Shown here: piece by piece, positions 41,931 to 53,490 of the stretch | How positions within the stretch are numbered: the stretch's first letter is position 1 | Layout of the letters: each line of letters starts with the position of its first letter | NCBI GenBank assembly: GCA_028551475.1 | Contig: CM052357.1 | Location: forward strand, 20,502,451-20,566,450 | Origin: Casuarina equisetifolia | Taxonomy: Eukaryota; Streptophyta; Magnoliopsida; Fagales; Casuarinaceae | Length of the DNA: 64,000 nt | Direction of reading: 5' to 3' | Made by a program: the position numbers and the translations under genes | The notes under the pieces: generated by a model | The model's database searches: none | What the model was told of the DNA's origin: nothing | What the model saw: only the letters and a program-made list of their open reading frames with translations

Positions 41931-42114
41931 AAAAGAATCTCTCCCCTATTAAATACAAATTGTTAAATTTTTTTAATACATTCGCCTAAATTCACACACA
42001 TTCGTGTGTGGAACTTAAAACAAATTCCAGATATTTGAAACGACACTTCAAATGTTCTTCACGCATTAGCTTTTAGGTTTATTTGTTCTTGAGACCTGGT
42101 GAAGGAAAAGACAT

Positions 42115-42115
<1 letters not shown>

Positions 42116-42152
<37 letters not shown>
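42116..42152. repeat. (AG)n microsatellite
   Basis: About 18 AG units roughly 700 bases upstream of the P450 start codon. Confidence 0.95.
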
Positions 42153-42156
<4 letters not shown>

Positions 42157-42849
42157 GCTCTAGCATTTAATTCTTTCTGGCCATCCTTGTCGGTGCCATC
42201 GAGAACTGCGAAGGTTGGTTGAGCGAGCTCGCCAATTGTTGGAGCCAAGAGCGGCAAAGGTTGGCAGACCAAGCTCGACAGTAGAAATTTTGTTCTCGCC
42301 ATTCCTCTTTCCAAAATCATTTTCTCCCTCGAAAAGCTCAATTTTCTAAGGAAAAAATTAGCTTTCTTAACATAGAAATTCTTAAAGCTTTGCCCCAGGT
42401 CTCATCGAACTAATGATGAATTGCGAGGGGAGGGTTTGAATATAAACAAGCAGTGGTAAAAACGATGAAACTTCAGTAAATGCAATCTCAACTAATCCCA
42501 CCGGCCCATTAAGTTCCATGGCTGGCTCTGCCCCTAAATATGAGCTATAAGCGCCTTTGAGCTCCCAATCTCTCTCAAGTTTCCTTTAGTTTGGCTGTTC
42601 AAAGCAACCCAATATGGTTCCAAAGTCACTGTAATCTCAGCATCAGAGCATAACTTCTGAACCTGCATCCGTACGTCAAGAGTAAATACAACTGGTGAAG
42701 TCATTAAATTCCGCTTGTATCCACTGACCAAACTCATTCACTCACCAATTTCTCCCCTACCGCGTAGAAAACTACCGTTCCCTTTTGCCAGTTTCTACCA
42801 GTTTTCAGTGTCTTAACTCTTTTGCAAGTTCCTTCCCTTTCCTCTGAGA

Positions 42850-44370
42850 ATGGCGTTCGTGGACATTGTTATTCTCTTCTTGGCTCTTCTCTTTGTCCAT
42901 TTCTGGTGGCGGTACTGGTCCGTCACCGGCGGTGGGTCCAAAAACCCTCCTCCGGGGCCGCCGGGCTGGCCTATCTTGGGCAATCTTGGTCAGGTCATTC
43001 TCCAACGACGTCATTTCATCTTTATCGTACGTGACTTACGGCCAAAATATGGCCCAATCTTCACCATGCAAATGGGTCAACGCACGCTTGTGATAGTCAC
43101 CAGCTCCGAGCTGATGCACGAAGCCCTGGTCCAGCGAGGCCCGGCATTCGCCAGCCGACCGGCGGACTCCCCGATTCGGCTAGTGTTTAGCATGGGAAAA
43201 TGTGCCATTAACTCCGCTGAGTATGGGCCTCTCTGGAGGGCTCTTCGCAGGAACTTCGTGACCGAGTTAATAAACCCTGCGAGAGTAAAGCAATGCAGCT
43301 GGATAAGGAAGTGGGCGATCGAAAACCACATGAAGAGGCTACGGAGAGAGGCCTCAGAGAAAGGGTTCGTCGAGGTGATGAGCAACTGTAGGCTCACCAT
43401 ATGCAGCATCCTCATATGCATTTGCTTCGGCGCAAAGGTCCCAGAAGACGAGATAAAAAAGATTGAAAGCGTGCTAAAGGACGTGATGTTAATCACATCA
43501 CCAAAGCTCCCGGACTTCTTGCCAGTCCTCACTCCGTTGTTCCGGAAGCAACTCAAAGAAGCCAAAAATCTGAGAAAGAAGCAGTTAGAGTGCTTGGTTC
43601 CACTCATAAGAAACAGAAAGGCCTTCGTGGAGAGTGGTGGAAATGGTGGTCCAGAGATGGCGAGCGCCATTGGTGCTGCCTATGTAGACTCGCTTTTCCA
43701 GCTGAAAGCGCCGGGTCGAGGCAAGTTGGGGGAAGAAGAGCTCGTGACACTCTGCTCGGAGGCGATCAACGCCGGGACGGACACCAGTGCCACCACTTTG
43801 GAGTGGGCTTTGCTTCACTTGGTGCTGGACCAAGAGATTCAGGAAAAGCTTTACAAGGAAATAATCGACCACGTAGGCAAAGAGGAATCGATCACAGAGA
43901 GCGAAGTCGAGAAAATGAGTTACCTTGGTGCAGTTGTCAAAGAGAGCTTCCGGCGACACCCACCGGGACATTTCGCGCTCTCGCACGCCGTCACGGAGGA
44001 GACGCAGCTTGGAGGGTACACCATTCCCAAAGACGCTAGTGTGGAGTTCTACACTGCATGGGTGTCCCAGGACCCGGCTTTGTGGGAGGACCCGGACGCC
44101 TTCCGTCCCGAGAGATTCCTGGAAGGCGACGGGGTCGACGTGGACGTGACCGGGACGAGGGCGGTGAGGATGCTTCCCTTCGGAGCCGGCCGAAGGATCT
44201 GTCCGGCGCTGACTTTGGGGACTCTGCATGTGCACCTGATGCTGGCCAGGATGATACGTGCTTTCAAGTGGTTGCCGATCCCCGGATCCCCACCTGACCC
44301 CACTGAGACTTATGCTTTCACAGTCGTGATGAAGCACCCTCTCAAGGCTGTGATCTTGCCGAGAGTATGA
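42850..44370 (+). CDS. CYP77B: cytochrome P450, CYP77B-type, intronless
   Basis: This is a membrane-bound haem monooxygenase of 506 residues. An N-terminal anchor (about residues 3-24) is followed by the proline hinge PPPGPPGWPILGN. Marks in order are the I-helix oxygen-binding motif AGTDTS (308-313), the ExxR pair E365/R368, PERF (420-423) and the haem loop FGAGRRICPA with Cys451. The final position of that loop is Ala rather than the common Gly, as I recall for CYP77B1. The blocks RHFIFIVRDLRPKYGPIFTM, CAINSAEYGPLWRALRRNFV and RLTICSILICICFGAK are distinctive of CYP77B rather than CYP77A or CYP89. Characterised CYP77 enzymes act on fatty acids (epoxidation or hydroxylation, cutin precursors), so a fatty-acid substrate is inferred. 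The single open frame fits the family. GC content is clearly higher than the flanks, and there are no defects. Confidence 0.93.
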   Translation: MAFVDIVILFLALLFVHFWWRYWSVTGGGSKNPPPGPPGWPILGNLGQVILQRRHFIFIVRDLRPKYGPIFTMQMGQRTLVIVTSSELMHEALVQRGPAFASRPADSPIRLVFSMGKCAINSAEYGPLWRALRRNFVTELINPARVKQCSWIRKWAIENHMKRLRREASEKGFVEVMSNCRLTICSILICICFGAKVPEDEIKKIESVLKDVMLITSPKLPDFLPVLTPLFRKQLKEAKNLRKKQLECLVPLIRNRKAFVESGGNGGPEMASAIGAAYVDSLFQLKAPGRGKLGEEELVTLCSEAINAGTDTSATTLEWALLHLVLDQEIQEKLYKEIIDHVGKEESITESEVEKMSYLGAVVKESFRRHPPGHFALSHAVTEETQLGGYTIPKDASVEFYTAWVSQDPALWEDPDAFRPERFLEGDGVDVDVTGTRAVRMLPFGAGRRICPALTLGTLHVHLMLARMIRAFKWLPIPGSPPDPTETYAFTVVMKHPLKAVILPRV

Positions 44371-45939
44371 AAGGTTAGAGTTCGCTGGGTACCATTTCGG
44401 GTTGATGGGGATATTGTTGTAAGGATAGGTTTTGGTCTCGGGAGAATGCGTCAATAAGCTTAACTAGTTCTCTAGTGGAGCAGTTTTTGCATCCTCCAAA
44501 AAGGGCACGAGCTAAATTACTTATTTCATGGTGTTAGAATGAAGTTTGCCTTCCCATATATTGTTGTCATGGAACTTTATCTATTACGTTATATTATTTT
44601 GAACTCTCTGTACCTTTCTAAGTGGGTTTCAGAAATGGTTGGCATTGGATTGGCTTACATACAGCAAGATGGCTTGCAGGATTTGTGCATGTAGCATCTA
44701 TCATGGCAACCATGATCTCCAATTCCGGATTATGGAATTGCTAATCCAATTTTCTAACTTCGAAAATTCATTGAGATTGGAGTAGGCTTAACGCTAACAG
44801 CAAGCATATATAAACCTGTACTTCATCACGACCCCTTTAGTTGAGTTTATGTTTGTTTATTCTGAATTTGGTTGTCTAGAGAGAAAATAATTGATAATGG
44901 TTTCCGTAAGTCTACTATCATTTAATGTAAACTAATTTCGTCCGACCTTATAATTTCTGTTATATATTCCACGGGTTTATTCGTATGCTTTTAACATTAA
45001 TTACGCATAAAGTGCCATCTGGGTGTCACCTTAAATCCGGACATTAATTACGCATGCTTTTAACATTAATTACGCAAAAAGTGTCATCTGCGAAAGCAAT
45101 TATGCTTCTAATTTGCACCGTCATCGAGAGACATTGACGATTACCATTCCCAGATTTTCTTTTTCTTTCTAAGCTATCAAGATTGACGAACGGAACGAGA
45201 ACAAACTAACAAAAGACTAAGCCGAAACCTGGAGAATTACAGAGCGAAAGAGGTTCGTTTCCGCTGCTGCAGAAAGGTTTCTTTCGTCTCCGTCCATGGT
45301 TTGATTACACCTCCCATAATCAATATGATAGAATATTAAAAGTACTCTTTTACTTTTCTGTTATTTTTTTTATAAATATATGAGTTTATTCATCGAAAAA
45401 TAAGAAAGTACAAAAACTTAAAAATATTCCTTAATATTATAATTTATTTAAAACAAATTATTTTTAAAAATTTTCAATTATGACACGACAGTACTTTTAA
45501 TGCATTAGTACTTTTGTAAAGTAGTTATAGTCCGTATGAAGATAAACGTTAATATCACAACCGAAAAACAAGTAGGAAAAGAGCTACTGGGAAATCACAG
45601 TGAAAGCATTCAAAGTCATCAAGTACATTTGATAGGTATATTTGCATGCACATCTTGAAAAAAGGATTGAAAATGAAAGAAAGTGATGGGGGAGTTGTGC
45701 CCCATTAACAAAACGTTGGAAGTTTGGTGGTGAGGAAACTTATGGAAAGGTAAATCTGACTAGGCAGATCAAAACTGTGAACACGAGAGATTGTGGAAGT
45801 CCGTAGACAGTTTCATCATATTCACAGTTACTAAAGGATAACATCAACTTCATTACAGATATACACAAATGAAAAATGGACTGGGCCTAGGAAACCAGCT
45901 TGCTGATACGTAATAACAATGAGCCCAGAAAGACAAGAT
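44371..45939. other. P450 3' UTR and spacer
   Basis: Non-coding AT-rich DNA, with a short tandem duplication at 44985-45090. I see no gene or recognisable transposon end in it. Confidence 0.5.
44985..45090. repeat. short direct repeat, 69-bp spacing
   Basis: ATGCTTTTAACATTAATTAC begins at 44985 and again at 45054. Each copy runs on to GTGCCATCTG or GTGTCATCTG, about 37 bases. A partial third ACATTAATTACGCAT lies between them. Confidence 0.85.
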
Positions 45940-48105
45940 GAGTTGTCCTTTGGAGGTGATCAAATTTTTCTTTCTTGGCAATAGCATCATACTCAGTGGT
46001 AATCAATTTAATATTTTGATCCATGGGCGTAAGAAAGGGTCGGCTCTTGAAAAGCTAGCCTCCAATATCAATTGCAAAACATATTGATACTAGTTATATA
46101 AATGCCTTTTGGTGAATGGGCAATCTTCACACCAAGAAAATATTTAGACAACCCCAAATCTTTCATGTAGAAAATAGAATTTAAATAATCTTTCAACTCT
46201 GAGATGGTTGTAATATTATAACATGTAATCAAAATATCATCCATATATATAAGAAGAATGACAAAGTACTACTTGCTCTTTTAGTAAACAAGGCATAGTC
46301 ATGGGATGAAGGAGAAAATTCTATAGCCAAAACCACCTTAGTAAACATGGCATACTATTGTTGTGATGTTTGATTAAGCCTATAGGGTGACTTACATACT
46401 CTGCATACAAATCCATCCCCTTTATAATAAAGGTGGAGGGTACCTTTATACATATCTCTTTTAATAGACCACCTATAAAAAAAACACTTTGGACATCTAA
46501 ATAATAAATAAATAAAAAGAGCTCAATTGCAAACAAAAGCAATTGAAAGGATAAACTGAATTGTTATCATCTTTGTAAGAGCAAAGGCCTCCTAGTAATC
46601 AATCTTCTATTGTTGATTATAGCCTTTAGCCACTAAACAATTCTTATATCAATCCACACTCTCATTTGACTTATGTTTCAATTTGTAAATTCATTTACAT
46701 CCAATGGCACACTATCTCAGGAAAACAGTACTTAGTCCCATGTATGATTGCCACTAAGGCCTCCAACTCCTACTACATAGCAACAAGCTAATGCTTGTCC
46801 ATAACAACTTCTTGACAAGAAGATGACTTTTTGTAGTAGAAATAAATTCAATGAAATGTTGAAATGTGAGGCCAACTACTCATATGACAGGTAGTAAAAA
46901 ATAATATGATGGCTAACAATTGAAGTTGTGGGTAATGAAATGCAAACATAGTTTATGGTACAATATATATCATCTCCGGTACTGTACTAAAACTTATAAA
47001 GTTTTCTTTTTTTTTTGAAGATACAAGAAATTTCAGGGTCTAGGTTTGTAATATCTTTTTTATGTCTTTTTAATTGACATAAACCTAAATCATCTATTAA
47101 AATAAGGATGGCGCGTCGGTAATGGTCGGGATAGCTCAGCTGGTAGAGCAGAGGACTGAAAATCCTCGTGTCACCAGTTCAAATCTGGTTCCTGGCACAT
47201 GATTAATTTGTAATTTATTTGTATGAGTATTCATTTTACATATGAATAGATATATGGGTCAACACACATAAATAGGGGGCTCAATAAGATGGGTGGATTA
47301 TCGTATAGGCTACAATGAAGTTATGGTATGGTGTTTGGTGAAGGAATAGATGGAATGTCATGTGGGACACCAAGTGAAGGGTCTGAAGAAAGGCCTGGAG
47401 AAGATTCCAAGTTATATCTCATTGGCATACTCCAAGACTCATCAACTGGGATGCTCAAGTCAAGTATACATTGAGTTTAAGATAATGATTATTATTGAAA
47501 TGAAAACTCATACTCATAGAAGATAAGATTTCAACTAACAAAAAATTTTCTAATAATATAGTTGATATTCTTTTTGTAATGAAGGATATCCTATAAAGAT
47601 ACATGACATGAATCTAGAGACAAATTTGTCTTGAAAACCAAGAGTAGCAACATAACATCAACATCCAATAATCTAAAGATGATTGAAAATGGGTTTGTAT
47701 TCTACCAACCCATTCTACGGAGTGAATAGATGGAATTATTCTATGTAAAGTGCCACATGAAAATGAACAAGATAAAAATGGTTTAGAAAAGAACTCAATC
47801 TTGTTATCTAAATGGATGCACTATATATGATGACCTAATTGTGTATGCAACATGGAAATAAATCAGTGAATAATAGTAAACACTTGATCCTCATAACATA
47901 AAAGAAAGACCCAAGTAGCTTGAGAATAATTGTCAATAATAGTTCAAAAATTCATATGGATTAATTGAAAGATATTGGCACTCTAGGTCTGACTATAAGG
48001 AAATACAAATCAATTCACTTAACCAAAAGACAAATAGAACACATATGATATATAGTATGGTGAACTAATTTAGTAAAATAAACAAAGTATTTTTTTGAAA
48101 GATGT
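45940..48105 (-). pseudogene. old Copia pol relic, integrase and reverse transcriptase part
   Basis: Read on the minus strand, integrase remnants occupy about 47560-48105 (CIFIGYPSLQKEYQLY near 47550-47600). Reverse transcriptase remnants occupy about 45940-46860 (IDDILI active-site region near 46230-46260, and TPMDQNIKLI near 46010). The relic ends abruptly at about 45940 without a visible LTR. It is the downstream half of an element whose upstream half is at 56366-56900. The Copia element at 48106-56365 lies between. Confidence 0.75.
47125..47197 (+). tRNA. trnF-GAA: tRNA-Phe (GAA), plastid-type, inside a Copia relic
   Basis: A complete 73-base cloverleaf. The acceptor stem GTCGGGA pairs with TCCTGGC (one G:T at pair 2), the anticodon loop ACTGAAAAT contains GAA, and the T arm is CCAGTTCAAATCTGG. 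It matches the chloroplast trnF-GAA gene as I remember it with two changes, T for C at position 2 and C for T in the D loop. No CCA is encoded. It lies between integrase and reverse transcriptase remnants of the Copia relic. It is therefore most likely a nuclear copy of plastid DNA, not a working nuclear tRNA gene, although the fold remains possible. Confidence 0.88.
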
Positions 48106-48301
48106 TGTAAGAAATTGAATATCAACGAGTGTGGGAATGAGTTTTGTACAATATCACTTCCTCTTATAGGCATTATACTTATTCTATATAAGGTATATAC
48201 ATAAAACCTAAAAAATTGTAAGAATATTATGACAGAAATATTACATGGGCTATTGTAACCAAATGAGGCAACATATTAGGAATTGCCTACAGCCATTAAC
48301 A
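48106..48301 (-). repeat. 3' LTR of the nested Copia element
   Basis: Matches 54503-54647 plus 56290-56365, for example TTCTATATAAG, CATGGG and TTGCCTA.AGCCATTAA. On the minus strand it starts TGTTAATGGCTG. Confidence 0.87.
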
Positions 48302-49647
48302 CTCCCTCTTAAACTAGAGGTTTGTATAAGTCAAACACTCCAAGCTTGGAAAGGATATGCCAATGTGGCTGCAAAGTGCTTTTGTCAATAAGTTTGTTGG
48401 TTGCTCTTTCATTGAAATATGATGTGTTATAATGATGTCTTGTTAAAGCTTATCTCTTGCATAATAACAATCCACCTTGATGTGCTCAATATGCTCATAA
48501 AAAATTGGGTTTGTTGTTATCCCCTATGCTACTTCATTATCACAAAAAAGTAATGCTAATTGTTGCATGTGAAAACCAAATCTTTGAGCAAACCCCTAAT
48601 ATAAACAATTTCACTTGTGGTGACTTGCATAGCTTAATATTCTGCTCTAGCTTATGAGAGAGAGACTATTGGTTGTTTCTTTAATCACCAAGATATCAAA
48701 GAATTTCCAAGCTTTGGTTGCTTTTTTTTTTTATACAAAAACTAGTATTGGAGCATCTAGTCATAGGACATATGCCATAGTTAAAGTTGCAAAAGGTTGG
48801 CAATTTAAATTTTAATGAACATGGAAACATAAGATTGAGTCTTAGACAACCTTTGAGGTATTTAATTACTTTTAAGGTTGCCTCCATGTGTGATTGTTTC
48901 GAATCATGCATGAACTAGCTGAGTAGCTAAATTGAAAAAATGATGTTAGGCTGAGTGAAAGTCAAATATATAAATTTGCCAACTAATTTTTGATATACTA
49001 AGGGATCTAAAAGAAATGGATCATTAACCTTTTCCTTAAAGCTAATATTATACTCAATACTCATGAATTTTTTATTATGCTCCATAGGAATGGCGAAAGG
49101 TTTAAAACCAACTTGGCTAGCTTTAGAGATCAATTCTAGTGTGTACTTTCTCTAGCTAAGTTAAATACCCTCTAGAGACCAAGCAATCTTTATACCAAGG
49201 TAGAATTTTGATTGACCAATAAAGAATGTAGAATGCATGTAATCATTAAAATCTGATATGGCTACCTGATTATTTCTTATAATCAAAATGTCATCCATAT
49301 AAATAAGTAAGGTAATAAAATAACTTCCTTTAGCTTTGGTGAAAAGGAAATAATCATGTCAAGATAGTCAAAAACCATATGTAATAAGAATAGTTGTAAA
49401 CTTAGCAGTCCACTGATGAGACACTTGTTTCAGACCATATAAGGATTTTTGCAATTGACATATTCGACATTTTCCCTAATTGCAAAATCTAAGAGGAAGC
49501 TATATATAAACCTCTTCAAAAAGGTCATCATGAAGAAAAACATTATGAACATTTATATGAAAAAAGGTCATTGATAGATAACAACAATAGTAATAAATAG
49601 CCAAATAGTGACATGCTTAGCAATAGGAAATAAGGTATCATGATAGT

Positions 49648-51405
49648 TGTTGGATTCTATAGCAACTTAAGAAAGGGGTGAATTAGGTTTTTCTTGTAAA
49701 AGTCACTTCTATTTATGTTCAATTACTTTTTATGCAATCAAATATGAAATTCAAAAATATAAAGATTAATTAGCAAGCTAATCAAACACAAGAAAGATGA
49801 GATATCAATTTACACGGTGGTTCGGCCATTCTTACCTACTTTCACCCTTTTCTCTTTCAACACAACCAGTTAAAGTTTACTTTACTATAAAGCTATGAGA
49901 AACTTTCTCTTACATTTTCCAACTCCTCCTCAAGGCGTTAAACAATCCTTACACCAAGAATTACAATACAATGCATGTTTCAACACACATCAACAAGTCA
50001 AAGTTTCTTAAACTTTTTACAAACTTAAGCAATTCCCTTAATATGTGAAATATATATGGGAGATTGCTAAGCTAAAGGCTTTTTAAAGATAACAAATAAG
50101 TAATCAAAACCTAACCATGAAACCCCCGAATGATAATAAAGTTAGGGTTTCATATTTACAAACAAGTATATGTGCACAACAATATTCAAAATCTAATCAG
50201 AACATATAGAAGTAGAAATCTCAAGTAATCTTAAAGAGTAATGGAATGAAAGAACTTCTCTGAGATTTCACTTCAACTCAAGCTTCACAAGATTTATATT
50301 TAGCTTCTCAAAGTGGATTTTCGTTTCTTCATATCTCAATAAATGTAACTACGATTTCCCTTTGTTTCTCTACTAAATAGATGTGCAAAACGCACCTCTT
50401 TAACTCCAAAAACTAGTCATTCTGACATCTCTAATTTTCTTTCCGTTCTGGAGTGATGGTGATTGGATTTTGAGCTATTGAAGAGGCAAAGAGTTCAAAG
50501 ATAGTTTATGCTTTGTTTTGGTTTAAAGAACTTCAAAATTAAGCTTCAAAATGTCATCGTTTAATCCATAACTTAAGTTAGCTTCATGGACCAAAGAATC
50601 GAGTTATTGTATCTTTCTCAAATCTTCATCAATTCTCTTCAATCTTGAGATTAATCTTCATGGGTCCTTCATAGATTGATAGAGAATCTTCTTCCTTACA
50701 AAAGTCCTTTGAAATAATCTTAAAAAACTCTCTAATTTGCTTCCAATTTCACTTTTGGATAGTTAGGGCTAGAACTCGAAGAACTACACAATTTCTTCAA
50801 ATTAATTCTCTCTGAGTAGTAAGTCTTTGATTTTTCTTCACAAAAATGTTCCCCTCTCTATTAGCTTTCCAGCGAGCCACTTTTTAGCTTGATCGAAGTT
50901 GAAATCGGTGGCCAAATAAAGCGGCGAAGTCACGATGTCGAGCAGGTCGCAGGTCAGACTAGGTTCGGGCTTGTTCGCAAGTCACAAATGCTTTTACATC
51001 GCGGGTCACGAGCGTAAGTCATGGGTCGTGTAGTCGGGTCTAGCATTGTGTTGTGCTCTGGACTTAGGTCGCGCTCTGGGCTAGCTCACACGGGCTCTTG
51101 CTTGGGTTGTGCATCTTTAGATTGGGTTGCACACTTTGGACTGGGTCGCACACTCTCTAGACTAGGTTTAACTTGTAGACTAGGCTCATTCCAACCTAAT
51201 TTCCTACATATAATTTCAACATTATTTTTCTTATAAGAACCTTATAAATGATCAAATATTAATTATAATATTTCTATATTATAATTCCATTCAATCATCA
51301 ATATATTTTAACAAAATGATTATAATATTATCATATTAGAATATCCATTTTTCTTCATCATTAAAATATTTATATATTTTAATATCATTAAAATATATTC
51401 CAACA
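49648..51405. repeat. solo LTR of a different family, perfect TSD ATAGT
   Basis: This 1758-bp insertion opens TGTTGGATT and closes ATTCCAACA (a 7-base terminal inverted repeat, TGTTGGA/TCCAACA). It is flanked by ATAGT at 49643-49647 and 51406-51410. Removing it restores the reverse transcriptase reading IDYHDT. It carries the CACGGTGGTTCGGCC-like block seen in many long plant LTRs and no coding sequence, so a solo LTR is the best reading. Its own orientation is not certain. Confidence 0.82.
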
Positions 51406-52832
51406 ATAGTCAATCCCTTTATGTTAACTATACCCTTTAGCCACCAACTAGGCATTTAATAGATTCATCGGCATAATACTTTACCTTAAAACCCATTTGT
51501 AACTAACAGAATGTTGATTAAAACGTAAAATGACTACATCCAAGTGTGATTGGTCTCAAGGGCAATAAGTTCATGGTTCATGGCATCAACCAAGTGGGGA
51601 TTAGTGAGGGCTTCCTAGAAAGAGTAAGGTTCATGAATGACAAAATAAAGACAATGAAGTGTTGGTAGTGATGGTAGCATTGGTCAAGGGAAAGATATTC
51701 ATAAATAGGATGTGAAGAGGTGCAAAAAGCTAAAGGTAGAGTAAGGCACAGGTAATCATTGGTCCAAATAAAAGGCTTAATGACCTGTGCAAATTAACGA
51801 ATAAAAAGGTTTGGCTAGGAAGAAAAGGCAGGATCAAACTGAGGTGTGGGCTTAGTCTAGGTTATAAGGATGGATAGGGTAGGCACAAGATCAAGAAATG
51901 GTAGGGAAGGAGTGGGTTAAGGATCCAAAAAGTAAGATGTCTCAAAAATAAGTGGTGTAACATAAAGTATATTAACAAGCAAACGTAAAGGAATGTATGA
52001 TTCTTCAAGTAGTAAAATTGGTGTTGATGAGCTGACAAAACTAGATAGAGTTGTAAAGAATGGAAAAATGTCCTCACAATAAATATCTTCATGATTGATA
52101 AAAAAAATTTCTAATGATAGAATCAAAAAGTTTGTAACCCTTATGATAGGAAGGATAATCTATAAAGACATAAGGAAGGGCACGTAGACTAAACTTTCCA
52201 TGAATACCAAAGGTGGTAGTAAAATATTGACAACCAAAAATATATAGATGATCACAAAGTGGAGGTTTGTCAAAGAGATATTCATAAGGCATGATCTTGC
52301 CAAAGGAAGGAGAAGGAAGTCTATTGATCAAATAAGTGGCAATCAAAATACATTCACCCCATAAGCGAGAAAGGACGTGGGACTGAAATACGATAGCACA
52401 AGCAACACTTAGTAAGTGTCAAAATTTGCATTCAACTACCTCATTTTGTTGTAGAGTATGAATGGAAAACTCTCATGAATAATACCCTTACTAAAAAGGA
52501 ATGATATGCACATAGAGGAAAAAGATTTGGTACCATTGTTAAAGTAAATTTGCTTAACAATGGTAGTGAATTATGTTTGGTCATATGAATAAAATAATGG
52601 ATTTTAGAGAAAACCTTACTTTTACAATGAAGGAAAATCTAAGTAAGGTGAGAAAAGTCATTAATAATGGTAAAAAAATAATAAGCACCATTGTAGGTGA
52701 GATATTGGTAGGGTCTCCAAATGTCCATTTGGATGAGGTCAAAAATGGCTATGGTGGTTGTGTGACTAAGAGGGAAGATCTCTTTGTATGTTTAACAAAA
52801 GGACAAATTGGGCGAGAAAATGATTCTAGACA

Positions 52833-53490
52833 AGAAATTGATTTTTTGTTCATAAAATAAGTTTTTAAATATGAATGACCTAAGCATTGTGCCAAAGAGA
52901 ATAATTAGTATTATTGTTATTGAAAACAAAATTGCAAGTAGAGGAGTGCCTAAAAGTAAATGAATTATATGAAACATAAAGTAGAAAACTAGAGAGTATG
53001 AAATGAAAATTGTTTGGAATAACAAAACATAAAAAAAAAAAATATAAACCCCCATCAACCTTGCCAAGCCTAATTAGTGTTTTAATCCCATAGTCTTGAA
53101 AAACACATAATTTATCAAAGAAAATGGAAACAAAATCATTATCATGGGTGAGTTTGCAAATAGAAATTGATTTTTCATTCATAAAATAAGTTTTTAAATA
53201 TGAATGACCTAAGCATTGTACCAAGAGAATAATTAGTATTATTGTTATTGGAAACAAAATTGCAAGTAAAGGAGTGCCTAAAAGTAAAGAATTATATGAA
53301 ACATAAAGTAGAAAACTAGAAAGCACAAAATGAAAATTGTTTGGAATAACAAAACATAAAAAAAATATATATATATAAGCCCCCATTAACCTTGCCAAGC
53401 ATGATTAGTGTCTTAATCCCATAGTCTTGAAAAACTCATAATTTATCAAAGAAAATGGCAACAAAATCATTATCATGGGTGAGTTTGCAA
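52833..53490. repeat. 329-bp tandem duplication inside the Copia pol
   Basis: Copies 52833-53161 and 53162-53490 are nearly identical, each starting AGAAATTGATTTTT and ending GTGAGTTTGCAAAT. The duplication lies in the protease to integrase linker and gives two similar minus-strand frames. The copies differ at few positions. Confidence 0.9.

Larger units (their letters stand above)
39860..42849. other. intergenic region upstream of the P450 gene
   Basis: I find no gene. It holds the right copy of the duplicated segment (41376-41930), an AG microsatellite (42116-42152), a diverged repeated block rich in GAGCGAGCTC (about 40655-40760 and 42190-42280), and the likely promoter and 5' UTR of the P450. 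Confidence 0.5.

Noticed and set aside
43585-44454. 289-residue open frame antisense to the P450
   Set aside because: It is the GC-rich shadow of the P450 coding strand and shows no recognisable domain. The P450 itself has every family motif.
47125-47197. Functional nuclear tRNA-Phe gene
   Set aside because: The sequence is of plastid type, with the plastid T arm and anticodon arm, and sits in a dead retroelement. A nuclear tRNA-Phe would have a different body sequence.
49648-51405. DNA transposon with short terminal inverted repeats
   Set aside because: The 7-base inverted ends and 5-bp duplication also fit an LTR (TG...CA), and no transposase or subterminal repeats are visible. A solo LTR is the simpler reading.
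52880-53398. Hydrophobic minus-strand frame that looks like a membrane protein
   Set aside because: It is produced by the 329-bp tandem duplication inside Copia pol. Phe- and Ile-rich translation of AT-rich DNA mimics membrane segments.
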